From Bradyrhizobium sp. 195 (GTDB lineage: Bacteria > Pseudomonadota > Alphaproteobacteria > Rhizobiales > Xanthobacteraceae): a stretch of 64,000 nt of DNA. Both the position numbers and the translations under genes were made by a program. The stretch lies in contig NZ_CP082161.1 in the NCBI RefSeq assembly GCF_023101665.1, positions 4,588,001-4,652,000 on the forward strand, read 5' to 3'. Below are positions 1-7,302 of this stretch, piece by piece (positions within the stretch are counted from its first letter, which is position 1; each line of letters opens with the position of its first letter). The notes under the pieces are model-generated. The model was given only the letters and a program-made list of their open reading frames with translations. It was not told the DNA's origin and did not search any database.

Positions 1-558
1 GCCTGGATCTCGTCCGCGACGTCCACGAACGGCTTGCGTGGCGCAACCGGCACCTCTGGCGGTTTCAGTTCTGGTACCGGACTGGTGGCCGCTGCCACCA
101 ACGGCACCCAGCGCGCCTTCACCAAGACCATGCTCGATACCGCCATTTCCACTTGCTACAACGCCGGCGGCAATCCGACCACGGTGATGGTCTCGCCGTA
201 CAACAAGCGCGTTTTCTCGACCTTCATGTCGGACAGCAACGTTGCGCAGCAGCGCTCCGCTGCGAACGGCAAGAAGACCGCCATTGTTGCGGCGGCGGAT
301 ATGTACCTGTCGGACTTCGGCGAGCTGGCCGTGGTGCCGAACCGGGTAATGCTCAACGCCTCCGCCTCTCGCAACGTGATGGTCATTGACCCGGACTATG
401 TCGCGCGCGGCGTTTTCCGTGCGATGCAGACGGAGAAGCTTGCAAAGACCGGCGACGCCGAAAAGCGGGCTGTCGTGACTGAGTTCTGCTTGGTCATGAA
501 GAACGAGCTCGCTTCCACCGTCATTGCCGACACCTACGGCCTGACCGCCGGCACCTAA
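1..558 (+). CDS. Phage major capsid protein, C-terminal part (SU10/DUF5309-like)
   Basis: The frame is already open at base 1, so the N-terminus lies outside the window; 185 residues remain. The C-terminal stretch around VVTEFCLVMKNE, followed by a short Ala/Gly tail, fits my memory of the SU10/DUF5309 major capsid family, whose members have an HK97-like core. This is recalled from the family, not searched. It leads a run of closely packed same-strand small genes, as in a virion structural module. Base composition is like the host chromosome. Another HK97-fold head protein is the main alternative. Confidence 0.65.
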   Translation, partial: AWISSATSTNGLRGATGTSGGFSSGTGLVAAATNGTQRAFTKTMLDTAISTCYNAGGNPTTVMVSPYNKRVFSTFMSDSNVAQQRSAANGKKTAIVAAADMYLSDFGELAVVPNRVMLNASASRNVMVIDPDYVARGVFRAMQTEKLAKTGDAEKRAVVTEFCLVMKNELASTVIADTYGLTAGT

Positions 559-569
559 GGAAAACGAAC

Positions 570-1004
570 ATGCCTGTTACTCACTTTCCGATCTCGGTTG
601 CTGATGCGGCGACCTACACTGTGGACCCGGACAATTCCGGCCTGGTTCACTACATGCCGGATCTCACGGCGACCTGCACGATTACTCTGCCGACGCCTCA
701 GACGGGGCTTTGGTTCGAGTTCGCCTATATCGGCGCAGCCGCTGATGCCCAGAACTGGATCATCAGCACCGGCTCGAACACGAATTACTACAAGGGCGGC
801 GTGATCCACATGGACGCCGACGCAGGCGCCGGCACTGACGAGCTTGTGCCTGTCCGAAGCAACGGCAGTTCCAATGCCAAGTTAACCGTTGTGACGCCTG
901 ACGTCGGAACGCGCGTGAGGATCGAGTGCGCCGATGGCACGCACTGGAACGTCGTCGGGCATGTTGTCAGCACGACCGTCCCGACCATGGCGGATCTGCC
1001 TTAA
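570..1004 (+). CDS. Small phage virion-module protein, unknown function
   Basis: Encodes 144 residues starting 11 bases after the capsid stop, with a purine-rich AAGGAAAA ribosome site. No transmembrane segment or signal peptide is visible. The composition (many Thr, Val, Gly, Asp, few Lys) suggests a beta-rich protein. Position directly after a capsid gene is where decoration or head-fibre proteins often sit, so a virion accessory role is inferred from context only. I do not recognise the family. Confidence 0.6.
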   Translation: MPVTHFPISVADAATYTVDPDNSGLVHYMPDLTATCTITLPTPQTGLWFEFAYIGAAADAQNWIISTGSNTNYYKGGVIHMDADAGAGTDELVPVRSNGSSNAKLTVVTPDVGTRVRIECADGTHWNVVGHVVSTTVPTMADLP

Positions 1005-1014
1005 CACGGCTGGG

Positions 1015-1032
1015 GCGGCCCTACGGGGCCGC
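1015..1032 (+). terminator. Short GC hairpin after the 144-residue gene
   Basis: Seven-base-pair stem (GCGGCCC against GGGCCGC) with loop TACG, ten bases past the stop codon. No uridine tract follows, so it may be an mRNA-processing or stabilising hairpin rather than a true intrinsic terminator. Confidence 0.35.
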
Positions 1033-1056
1033 TCCTCCTCTACGGAGCAAGCACGA

Positions 1057-1362
1057 ATGGAAGATTGGAAGATCCTCTCGCGCGATGAAGACGGCACCGT
1101 GACCTATTTCATGGACATCGGCAACGCGTGGGTGGTCAAGACGGAGACCCCCGTAGATGATCTGCTCGCGGCGAACAGCGAAGATTTCAACAACTCCCTT
1201 GGACAGCGTTTCGGCGACGGCAAGGTGGTGTCCCGCCTGCCTCTCAATTTGTTCTTTGACAAGCTGGCCGAGCCGATGAAGCAGCGCGATCGGAAATACA
1301 TCAAGCGGTTTCTAAACGACTCCAGCCACGCCGCATTCCGTACCTTCAAGGGAAACATCTAG
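1057..1362 (+). CDS. Small phage-module protein, unknown function
   Basis: Encodes 101 residues. I chose ATG 1057 over an earlier in-frame start because it has a CGGAG ribosome site at a good distance and avoids running into the upstream gene. The protein is soluble and mixed alpha/beta, with a basic segment near residue 75 (KQRDRKYIKR). It ends exactly where the next gene's ATG begins, so the two are probably translated together. No family recognised. Confidence 0.6.
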   Translation: MEDWKILSRDEDGTVTYFMDIGNAWVVKTETPVDDLLAANSEDFNNSLGQRFGDGKVVSRLPLNLFFDKLAEPMKQRDRKYIKRFLNDSSHAAFRTFKGNI

Positions 1363-2193
1363 ATGACGAACGCTCTAACCCTGACGGAGGCGGCAGAACG
1401 CCTCGCTCCCGTCTTTGCTGAAGAGACCGGAACGTCTACGGCCCTGGTATCCAGCCCCAAGGGCAAGTGGTTGTCGCTCGATGACGCCGCGGCGATGCTG
1501 TCCGATCGGGTAATCGGCAAGGTGCCTGCGGAGCGCAAGTCAAAGAAAGCCGAGATCACTGTCACTGAAGCCGCAAAGCAGATCGAGACGCCCTTCGCTG
1601 ATCTGTCCGAGCTGCGGCGGGCTCGAGCTGCCGCTACCCGCAAGCAGCTGGAGCATCACGCGACGCTTACGGATTTCATTGATCGGGCCTTGCCGCTGTT
1701 CGACGGCATGGATGACATGGCGGTTCTTTCTAATCCGGACTTCCAGGCCGTGTACGGCTATGCGATTGGCCTCAGGCAGCCTTATGAAGCCGCCTGCAAG
1801 GAGGAGGATGAGGCGTGGAAAGCGGAGTGTGCGGCTGAAGTCGAAGCCTTCGAGGCGCTTCGGCCAGATTGGTCAGCAGAAGATACCGAGCGGGTTGTCT
1901 CCATGCTGGAAGGTCTTGGCAGCACCAGGGCAGAGCTTCAGCAACTGTGGCTGACACCGACGCCTCTCAAGCTGTCGAGCCCAGTCTGTCAGCAAATCGC
2001 AGAGCTCGCGGCCGGCACGAAGGGGCAAGCCGCCATTTCCCATGCACTGGCCGGCGTCGGCTTCAGCGAGGCCGAGATCGGAGCGGCCGTATCGGGGGCA
2101 GCGCCGGTGCTTCTGCGCGATCACCGTATCCAGGAACTAGTTGCGAGGGCTTCCGATGCTCACACGCCGGCAGAAGATCGCGAAGCTGCTTGA
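1363..2193 (+). CDS. Phage-module protein with coiled-coil potential, unknown function
   Basis: Encodes 276 residues, with its ATG abutting the stop of the previous gene. The sequence is strongly helical, rich in Ala, Glu and Leu, with a charged helix near residues 85-105 and another near 145-165. No signal peptide or membrane segment is seen. It lies in the cluster between the capsid gene and the end of the module; a scaffold-like or virion-internal role is possible but unsupported by any motif. Confidence 0.6.
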   Translation: MTNALTLTEAAERLAPVFAEETGTSTALVSSPKGKWLSLDDAAAMLSDRVIGKVPAERKSKKAEITVTEAAKQIETPFADLSELRRARAAATRKQLEHHATLTDFIDRALPLFDGMDDMAVLSNPDFQAVYGYAIGLRQPYEAACKEEDEAWKAECAAEVEAFEALRPDWSAEDTERVVSMLEGLGSTRAELQQLWLTPTPLKLSSPVCQQIAELAAGTKGQAAISHALAGVGFSEAEIGAAVSGAAPVLLRDHRIQELVARASDAHTPAEDREAA

Positions 2194-2500
2194 GAGCCCC
2201 AACGAGGGCGAGCGACTTGCAGCGCAAGCGGCCCTGGAGCGGACAGAGGCGGCGCCCCCTGCCCCCGGCTCGCCCGAATGGTGCGCAGCCATGATCGAGC
2301 ACAAGAACATCGTCTCGGAATGCGCGGTGCGCATCGACACGCCGGGACTGACTGCGGATGAGGTCGCCACGATCCGGCGCTGGGCTCGCTTCATCGGCAA
2401 GCCTTGGGAAGACGGCGCGGAAGAGCTGCGGCGCATCCATCAGCGGCTAAACAGAGAGGATCAGGAACAATGTCTGCTGACATCCATGACGAAGGCGTAA
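2156..2500 (+). CDS. Small phage-module protein, unknown function
   Basis: Encodes 114 residues from ATG 2156, preceded by a GAGGG ribosome site. It overlaps the end of the previous gene by 38 bases in another frame, the compact arrangement usual in phage. The product is helical and basic at its N-terminus (MLTRRQKIAK). An in-frame start five codons upstream is possible but has no better ribosome site. No family recognised. Confidence 0.55.
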   Translation: MLTRRQKIAKLLESPNEGERLAAQAALERTEAAPPAPGSPEWCAAMIEHKNIVSECAVRIDTPGLTADEVATIRRWARFIGKPWEDGAEELRRIHQRLNREDQEQCLLTSMTKA

Positions 2501-2784
2501 TCGCGTTGATGCTCGAGCGTCGCTTGGTTGAGGTCGCCTCTGCAGGCCTGGACAGCCAGACCAGCGCTGAGGTGGCCCAGTTGGTCGCGGATGCTCCCAA
2601 GCTAACCTTGGCGGGCTTGATCGCTTGTGGCCGCGCCCTGCATGCTGCAGCGGCGGTCTGCTTCGCTCGCGGCGACGTTGACGCAGAACTGCTGCACGAC
2701 ATGGCTCAACGGCTGATCGGGATGGCCTTTGACCAGGTGGCTCTGGCTGAGGAGCCGGTGCCGGCCGGAGCTGTGAGGCATTGA
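2470..2784 (+). CDS. Small phage-module protein, unknown function
   Basis: Encodes 104 residues. ATG 2470 is preceded by AGGAACA and overlaps the upstream gene by 31 bases. The product is almost entirely helical and rich in Ala, Val and Leu, without a clear membrane segment. It is the last gene of the plus-strand structural block; the next two genes run toward it from the opposite strand, so the phage module is interrupted here. Confidence 0.55.
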   Translation: MSADIHDEGVIALMLERRLVEVASAGLDSQTSAEVAQLVADAPKLTLAGLIACGRALHAAAAVCFARGDVDAELLHDMAQRLIGMAFDQVALAEEPVPAGAVRH

Positions 2785-2806
2785 CTGTTGGTGTGCAGGC
2801 ACTGGC

Positions 2807-3196
2807 CTAGTCGGCATCGCCTTCCAAAACACTTATGGAATAGTCGAAAGTAACCATTCGGCCATTGAGCCATCCCCAATTCTCTGGCTTTGGCTCGAAT
2901 GGATCTGGCTCAGTGTCCAACGCTGCATGTCGCCACCTCCGGCCCATCTCTAAATACTCTGGAAGGGGCATTATCTCTTTGAGAGGATCGACGGCTCTCT
3001 GAATAAGCAGCAAACCACAAGGGGAAACCCAAAGCGCCGGACAGAGCATCTCTCGACGAATATCGTTCGCCTCGTGGTAGAGTTTCGCCTCATACAAATT
3101 GCATGCGCGTCCGCGGTGGTTCTTCGCGAACTTGAAGGCATAGCGGCGAGTAACCACCACCGGGGCTCGCGTCGAGCCATACCAGGAAATTCTCAT
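2807..3196 (-). CDS. Miniature kinase-like protein downstream of a SIR2-like gene
   Basis: Encodes 129 residues from ATG 3196, four bases after the SIR2-like gene stops, so probably co-transcribed and coupled. Visible signals resemble a stripped-down protein-kinase fold: a candidate beta-3 lysine (AFKFAKN), a following Glu in NLYEAKLYHE that could be the helix-C partner, a hinge-like segment, and near the C-terminus NWGWLNGRMVTFDYS, which resembles the Asn...DxG region of YrbL- or APH-type kinases. A normal catalytic loop is missing and the length is half that of a kinase. The assignment is inference. Base composition is visibly less GC-rich than the surroundings. Confidence 0.5.
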   Translation of the reverse strand: MRISWYGSTRAPVVVTRRYAFKFAKNHRGRACNLYEAKLYHEANDIRREMLCPALWVSPCGLLLIQRAVDPLKEIMPLPEYLEMGRRWRHAALDTEPDPFEPKPENWGWLNGRMVTFDYSISVLEGDAD

Positions 3197-3200
3197 CAGT

Positions 3201-4208
3201 TCAGGAAACGGCAGCGGAGATAATCGGCCTAAGGTGGGACATAAATTCATAGCCCCGCTTGTCAAAGACACCGACACGGCCACAGCGAAAAAACTCCCTA
3301 AGCTGATCCACAAGGATCGAGTGATTTTCCTTATCGATGCCAGCCGCAGTCACCATGGTCGTACGATTGCCAATGTCCACAGCGCTCTTCAGCAGTGTCA
3401 TGTTCTGTTGATGAAAGCCGAACCCAATCGCTATGATGACCTCTGCTGTATGCATTGCGTTCGAAATTTCCTGCATTTTTTCTGGCTCGTGCGCCTGTTC
3501 GGTGTAAGTCATCAATCCGGCGCTGACAGCAGCCAGGTTCGAATTATCGATGTTGTCTAGCCCGAACTCAATCAACGGTAGATCGCGCGCCTGATGTGCT
3601 TGCCACGGGAGTCTGCCGAGCGATCCATAGGGGCGAACAACCTTGAGCCTCTCCGTGAGCGTTTCAGCTCTGCCCTTAGTTAGCCTTCCAACATGCTGTA
3701 GAGCGTGCACCAGATACTGCTCTAGCACGCGATCGTAGTTGAAGTTGATGACGGTCACGTTTGAAAAGAGTTCGTCCGCCTCCTGCCTTCGCGCAAAACT
3801 CAGTGCTACGGACAGAAATTCAGAGAGCCAGGTATTACCCCACCGAGATGGATTGACCCTTCCGTTATGATCAAAACCAACCTTAGATGCCGCCTCATGT
3901 CGGAGAAGCGAATACGCGATCGCATGCTTCCCAACAAACACGGCGTTCGGATCATCTGAAAGGTAATGCAGAGCTTCGTCAATGGATAAGAAGCTTGGCA
4001 GCGCGGCTGCGACATGGCTGCCGGCAGCCATTAGCTCCGGCCAGTTCTTATTCTGACGCCTGAGAACCTCTTTGAAGCGTATCGGCTCCTCGCCCTGCCC
4101 GGGCGCCAGAAGCGCTGCAATCTCAGATTTTAGCTTTTCCCCGGTCGGCATTCCGAACTCTGCGCTAGAACCTGCGCCGAGAATGAAAACTGTCTTCTTG
4201 TTAAACAT
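3201..4208 (-). CDS. SIR2-like domain protein, candidate anti-phage NADase
   Basis: Encodes 335 residues. ATG 4208 is preceded by an AGGGGG ribosome site. Near the N-terminus is ILGAGSSAEFGMPTG, the NAD-binding start of SIR2-like proteins. SIDEALHYL lies near residue 77, INFNYDRVLE near 155, RPYGSLG near 192 and IGFGFHQQN near 260, the order seen in SIR2-like (not classical sirtuin) families. Such proteins are known NAD-depleting effectors of several phage-defence systems. It sits inverted between phage genes, has lower GC than its neighbours, and is followed by a small kinase-like gene. At the site where I expect HxYG, the sequence has RPYG, so activity is uncertain. Confidence 0.7.
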   Translation of the reverse strand: MFNKKTVFILGAGSSAEFGMPTGEKLKSEIAALLAPGQGEEPIRFKEVLRRQNKNWPELMAAGSHVAAALPSFLSIDEALHYLSDDPNAVFVGKHAIAYSLLRHEAASKVGFDHNGRVNPSRWGNTWLSEFLSVALSFARRQEADELFSNVTVINFNYDRVLEQYLVHALQHVGRLTKGRAETLTERLKVVRPYGSLGRLPWQAHQARDLPLIEFGLDNIDNSNLAAVSAGLMTYTEQAHEPEKMQEISNAMHTAEVIIAIGFGFHQQNMTLLKSAVDIGNRTTMVTAAGIDKENHSILVDQLREFFRCGRVGVFDKRGYEFMSHLRPIISAAVS

Positions 4209-4353
4209 CACCGCCCCCTAGCCCTATTCCAAGCGCAACCGAAGCGCGAGAGCAAGCCGTTATTAGCGGTGGATTGACACCCTGAAGTCTTTGACTGGCC
4301 CCGACTCAGGCGCGCCCTTCCGCAGCGCAATTCTGCGCTTTGTGGAGGCGAGC

Positions 4354-5262
4354 ATGGGAGTGACGCTGCACAGGATCACCGACAAGACGGCCGCCCGCTT
4401 GATGGAGGGCTTGCGGGTCGGAAAGACGCCACGAGTGTTCTCGATAACGCCCGCGCGGCTGGAGGCCTACCTTCAGGCTAACCCCGAATACGCAGCCGAG
4501 GCTCGACCACTACTCGTGGCGAATGCGAAGGCCGCTCTCGATCGAAAGGGCAGCGTTCATCGATTGACGACGCACTGCCGCTCCGGCCTTCATCCAATGA
4601 CCGGCAACAATGTCGATATTGACGGCACGCACGGGCGGCGCCGCTGCCGGGCATGTCGCCTGCTGAGTGCGGCGAAGGCGTCACCAATGGATGCGGATAT
4701 CGCGGCGCGAGTGAAGGCCGCTATCGAGCGTGGCGCAAATCTTACTCAGATCACAAAAGGGCGACGCATTGCCGGCAGCGGCAGGTTTGATACGAGCACG
4801 TACATCACGTCATTCAAAATCATTAAGCGACACCGTATCGAGCATCCGGAGTTCGACCGCTTCATCATTGAGAATACTCGCGATCCGCTGGCGAGAAGTC
4901 AGTTGATGCGCTTTCGAATCGTGCCGGCGAATGCTGCATTCTTCAGTTTGAGGGAGGCTCACCCAGAGATCCCGCCATTTGAGATGAGAGCCGGTGACTA
5001 CGAGTGGATATTGTCGCTCATAGACCGTCGTTTGCCGCGGGACATGAGAATGGACCTTGCTCAGGATGTGATCGAGTCACTCCTACGGCGGGCGATCAGC
5101 AGAGAGCAGGTGCGCCGCCGGATCATGGATTTTGTGTCACAGCATAACCGGACTGTGGGCAACCCCTTGCGGGAAGAGGGCCTGGACGCTGCTACGACGT
5201 CGGACGGGCGGCAAACATGGGTTGACGTCATATCGTTCAATCAATGGGAAGCTGGCTCATAG
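4354..5262 (+). CDS. Phage protein with HNH-like zinc site and sigma-like C-terminal half
   Basis: Encodes 302 residues. I chose ATG 4354 because GGAGG lies five bases upstream; an earlier TTG in frame has no such site. Residues 74-101 hold HC-x4-H...C-x2-C in a basic context, like the zinc half-site of phage HNH proteins. Residues about 225-275 (LPRDMRMDLAQDVIESLL and what follows) resemble helices seen in sigma-70-like phage regulators. Either a nuclease or a late-gene regulator is possible; I cannot decide. It is transcribed divergently from the SIR2-like gene and is followed by a terminator. Confidence 0.5.
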   Translation: MGVTLHRITDKTAARLMEGLRVGKTPRVFSITPARLEAYLQANPEYAAEARPLLVANAKAALDRKGSVHRLTTHCRSGLHPMTGNNVDIDGTHGRRRCRACRLLSAAKASPMDADIAARVKAAIERGANLTQITKGRRIAGSGRFDTSTYITSFKIIKRHRIEHPEFDRFIIENTRDPLARSQLMRFRIVPANAAFFSLREAHPEIPPFEMRAGDYEWILSLIDRRLPRDMRMDLAQDVIESLLRRAISREQVRRRIMDFVSQHNRTVGNPLREEGLDAATTSDGRQTWVDVISFNQWEAGS

Positions 5263-5277
5263 CCAGACGCGCCGAAG

Positions 5278-5301
5278 CGCCCCCGAAAGGGGTGGATTTT
5301 T
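5278..5301 (+). terminator. Intrinsic terminator with GAAA tetraloop
   Basis: Four G-C pairs closed by a GAAA tetraloop (CCCC-GAAA-GGGG), weakly extended below, then a run of five T. It lies 15 bases after the stop of the HNH/sigma-like gene and separates it from the structured leader downstream. Confidence 0.55.
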
Positions 5302-5327
5302 AACCAAATCAGTGGTGGACTGCCCGT

Positions 5328-5557
5328 GGGTGTGGAAACCCGGACCGAAATAGGGAGACCCTTGGCGGGGTCTAACCCGAATGCGCGTAGGAGACCTTGG
5401 CGGGTATCCTCAGGCGCTTAGGAGCGCTTGGCGGCGCGCCTCAACCTGGCCTTTATGCCGGGGGCGGTGCGTCATGTCCAGAGGGGAAACCCTTAAAAGC
5501 GCTGCCGACCAGTCTTTCGGCTGGTTTCCACCCCCCGGCTGCCGGTCTGTTACCGGC
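5328..5557 (+). promoter_or_regulatory. Highly structured leader RNA with three identical hexaloops
   Basis: This 332-base gap between genes holds a series of stem-loops read on the plus strand. The first is 5328-5341 with loop GTGGAA. Three consecutive hairpins (5356-5373, 5389-5410, 5420-5441) all have loop TTGGCG, and 5445-5462 has loop CTTTAT. 5541-5557 has a six-pair stem. The stems of the three TTGGCG hairpins differ in sequence while the loops are identical, which points to selection on the loop. It may be the 5' leader of the gene at 5595 or a separate small RNA. No known RNA family recognised. Confidence 0.5.
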
Positions 5558-5594
5558 GACGGCTGTGGAAAGCCAAACCGAAAGACCAACCATC

Positions 5595-6023
5595 ATGGAA
5601 AACGTCAGAGAACTGCCAGCGGACTCCACCCGTGCGATTTTGTCCGGCCTCGGTATCCAACAGCGGGAGCGCGCAAGGGCTCTCAGCGACCTTGCCAGAC
5701 TCAGGAAAGAGGCATCCGCCGAGATTGAGCGGCTGATCGCCTTCCTGGATGCGTCCGACCCCTATGTCATGACCGAGCTCGAGGACGACATTTCAGCCGA
5801 CCTGGAGGACGACAGCCCAGCCGAGGACGACGACCCGGCAGAGAATGATCTCGACGACGAGCCGTCCCTCGGAAGCCTCGACCACTACCACAGCCAAGAG
5901 CGATGGGCCGCGGGTGGCCGGCGAGACCTCGAGCTAGACCACGCCGAGAGCGGTGTTGGGGACCACGACGGCCTGCTGGAGCAAATCGGGTATCGCGACT
6001 GGACCAACACGGTGATGGCATGA
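5595..6023 (+). CDS. Acidic island protein, unknown function
   Basis: Encodes 142 residues from ATG 5595. The N-terminal half is a charged helix (residues about 20-55). The middle is very acidic with repeated Asp/Glu runs. The C-terminal third has the pattern EPSLGSLDHYHSQERWAAGG, which I remember from many Bradyrhizobium island and prophage proteins of unknown role. It overlaps the next gene by four bases (ATGA), so the two are translationally coupled. Confidence 0.65.
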   Translation: MENVRELPADSTRAILSGLGIQQRERARALSDLARLRKEASAEIERLIAFLDASDPYVMTELEDDISADLEDDSPAEDDDPAENDLDDEPSLGSLDHYHSQERWAAGGRRDLELDHAESGVGDHDGLLEQIGYRDWTNTVMA

Positions 6024-6208
6024 AGGAAAATTCTTGGCATCGCCGCCACGCCATCCAGCTTGCCAGCCAACTCCCGGATGGGAATGAGGACGCCATAATT
6101 ATTCTGCGCCTGATGGAGCGGCTTGTTACCGACTTCCTGGAGGCTCCCGAGCCAACGCAGAAGCCGGCACCAGTAGTGGTGCTGATCGGGGGCAACGAGT
6201 GCGCCTGA
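6020..6208 (+). CDS. Small conserved Bradyrhizobium-type island protein
   Basis: Encodes 62 residues, starting within the ATGA overlap with the upstream acidic protein. Helical N-terminal half (HRRHAIQLASQLP) and a Pro/Val-rich end. I recall near-identical small proteins in Bradyrhizobium, always next to the acidic protein upstream, so the pair is probably a functional unit. Role unknown. Confidence 0.65.
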   Translation: MKENSWHRRHAIQLASQLPDGNEDAIIILRLMERLVTDFLEAPEPTQKPAPVVVLIGGNECA

Positions 6209-6233
6209 TCCAATCGGCTGTCCCCAAAAGATG

Positions 6234-6268
6234 CGCCGCCGGGCTCGAAATACAGTGTCCCGGCGGCG
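6234..6268 (+). terminator. Long GC stem-loop after the paired island genes
   Basis: Ten-pair stem (6234-6243 with 6259-6268) and a 15-base loop, 25 bases downstream of the stop at 6208. The following sequence (GTGTGTTTCG) is only weakly T-rich. It is a plausible terminator of the 5595-6208 pair. Confidence 0.4.
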
Positions 6269-6370
6269 GTGTGTTTCGTCCAGCCCCGAGATGGGAAAGC
6301 AAAAATCCCGGATACAGATAGGACGCACAGAACCTACGAAGGTTCAGTTTGATCGGACTGCAAATTCAAC

Positions 6371-6396
6371 GGCCCGCCGGTTCACGCTGGCGGGCC
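6371..6396 (+). terminator. Perfect 8-pair GC hairpin in the 6209-6580 gap
   Basis: GGCCCGCC pairs with GGCGGGCC across a ten-base loop, followed by a short TT. In the rest of the 6209-6580 gap I see no convincing gene; the last bases before 6581 carry a GGAGAAGGG ribosome site. Confidence 0.35.
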
Positions 6397-6580
6397 TTGC
6401 TCTCCGTTGCCGGAACGTTCCTATACTCGGGGACGGCTCTTGGCATAGATCAAGGAATTCAGTCACATAGAACAGGTTGCGAACGCGAACATATTCATAA
6501 TCGGAACGCCTCAATTTGCGAGGAACCCGCTCCGAGTATTTGCAGTTAAATCGCCGGTTCATTCGTCATGGAGAAGGGCC

Positions 6581-6781
6581 ATGGGAACGCGCCGCAGGGT
6601 CCGCCAGACATCGCCGCTAGAATTGCGACTAGCAGAAGAAGCGAAAAACCTACGCGAGCAAGCGAAGAAGCTCCCGCATGGAGCGCAGCGGGAAGCCTTG
6701 CTGCGTAGGGCCCGACAAAACGAGGTCGGCGCTCACATGACCGAATGGCTTACGTCGCCCGGGTTGCAGCCGCCGGATTAA
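6581..6781 (+). CDS. Small basic helical protein, conserved in Bradyrhizobium
   Basis: Encodes 66 residues with GGAGAAGGG just upstream of the ATG. The protein is one long basic amphipathic helix (LRLAEEAKNLREQAKKLP) followed by RRARQNE and a short tail. I remember very similar 60-70 residue proteins scattered through Bradyrhizobium chromosomes and islands. Function unknown; the composition would allow nucleic-acid or protein binding. Confidence 0.65.
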   Translation: MGTRRRVRQTSPLELRLAEEAKNLREQAKKLPHGAQREALLRRARQNEVGAHMTEWLTSPGLQPPD

Positions 6782-6823
6782 AGCGTAAGATTCAGGTGAT
6801 TTGCGAAACCAAAGGGGGGCAGC

Positions 6824-6916
6824 GTGACGGCGCCAGACCTCGTTTTCATAATCACCATCGTTGGATTGGGCGCTCTTTCAACAGCCCTCGCATATATGCT
6901 GGTGCTGGGCTTATAG
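6824..6916 (+). CDS. 30-residue single-pass membrane peptide
   Basis: GTG start preceded by AAAGGGGGG at normal spacing, then 30 codons and TAG. Apart from a short MTAPD start, the peptide is one hydrophobic segment of about 22 residues (I-I-T-I-V-G-L-G-A-L-S and onward). This pattern matches the small inner-membrane peptides common in Bradyrhizobium. It overlaps no other gene. The ribosome site and clean membrane segment support it; there is no homology evidence. Confidence 0.5.
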   Translation: MTAPDLVFIITIVGLGALSTALAYMLVLGL

Positions 6917-6945
6917 ATGCGCCCGTATAGACGGGTGAGGCCGCC

Positions 6946-7233
6946 TTAGCTAGCGCCTCGCTTCGCGCCCATGATCGCAAGCTTTGGATTCCCCCGCTCG
7001 AAGTCAGGCCGAACATCGGCACCGCGGCTTCCGCATCCCTGACAGACGAACTTTGGCTCGATATCGGATAGCCGCACCTCATCCGGCCAGCGATCGGCGT
7101 CCAGGGCAATGTGCCGACCGCAGTGGCAGTACACCAGCACACCACGAAGGCCCATGCTGCGCATCTCGCCGAACGTGATCTTGAGCGGCCGGCCGTCTGC
7201 GTGCGTTGGTGTGTGGCGTTTCGGGCGAGGCAT
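6946..7233 (-). CDS. Zinc-ribbon-like small protein
   Basis: Encodes 95 residues. Two cysteine pairs are visible: CHC-G near residue 36 and CQGCG near residue 64, followed by SRGADVRPDF, an ending I recall from a widespread Rhizobiales family of short unknown proteins. A basic N-terminus (MPRPKRHTP) precedes. It is convergent with the small peptide gene upstream. Zinc binding is likely; the role is unknown. Confidence 0.65.
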   Translation of the reverse strand: MPRPKRHTPTHADGRPLKITFGEMRSMGLRGVLVYCHCGRHIALDADRWPDEVRLSDIEPKFVCQGCGSRGADVRPDFERGNPKLAIMGAKRGAS

Positions 7234-7302
7234 ACCGACATCGAAACGCGCCGCTCGCGAGAGTCAAATTATCGATTCCTAGTGGCTTGGAACGAGCGCG
7301 AG

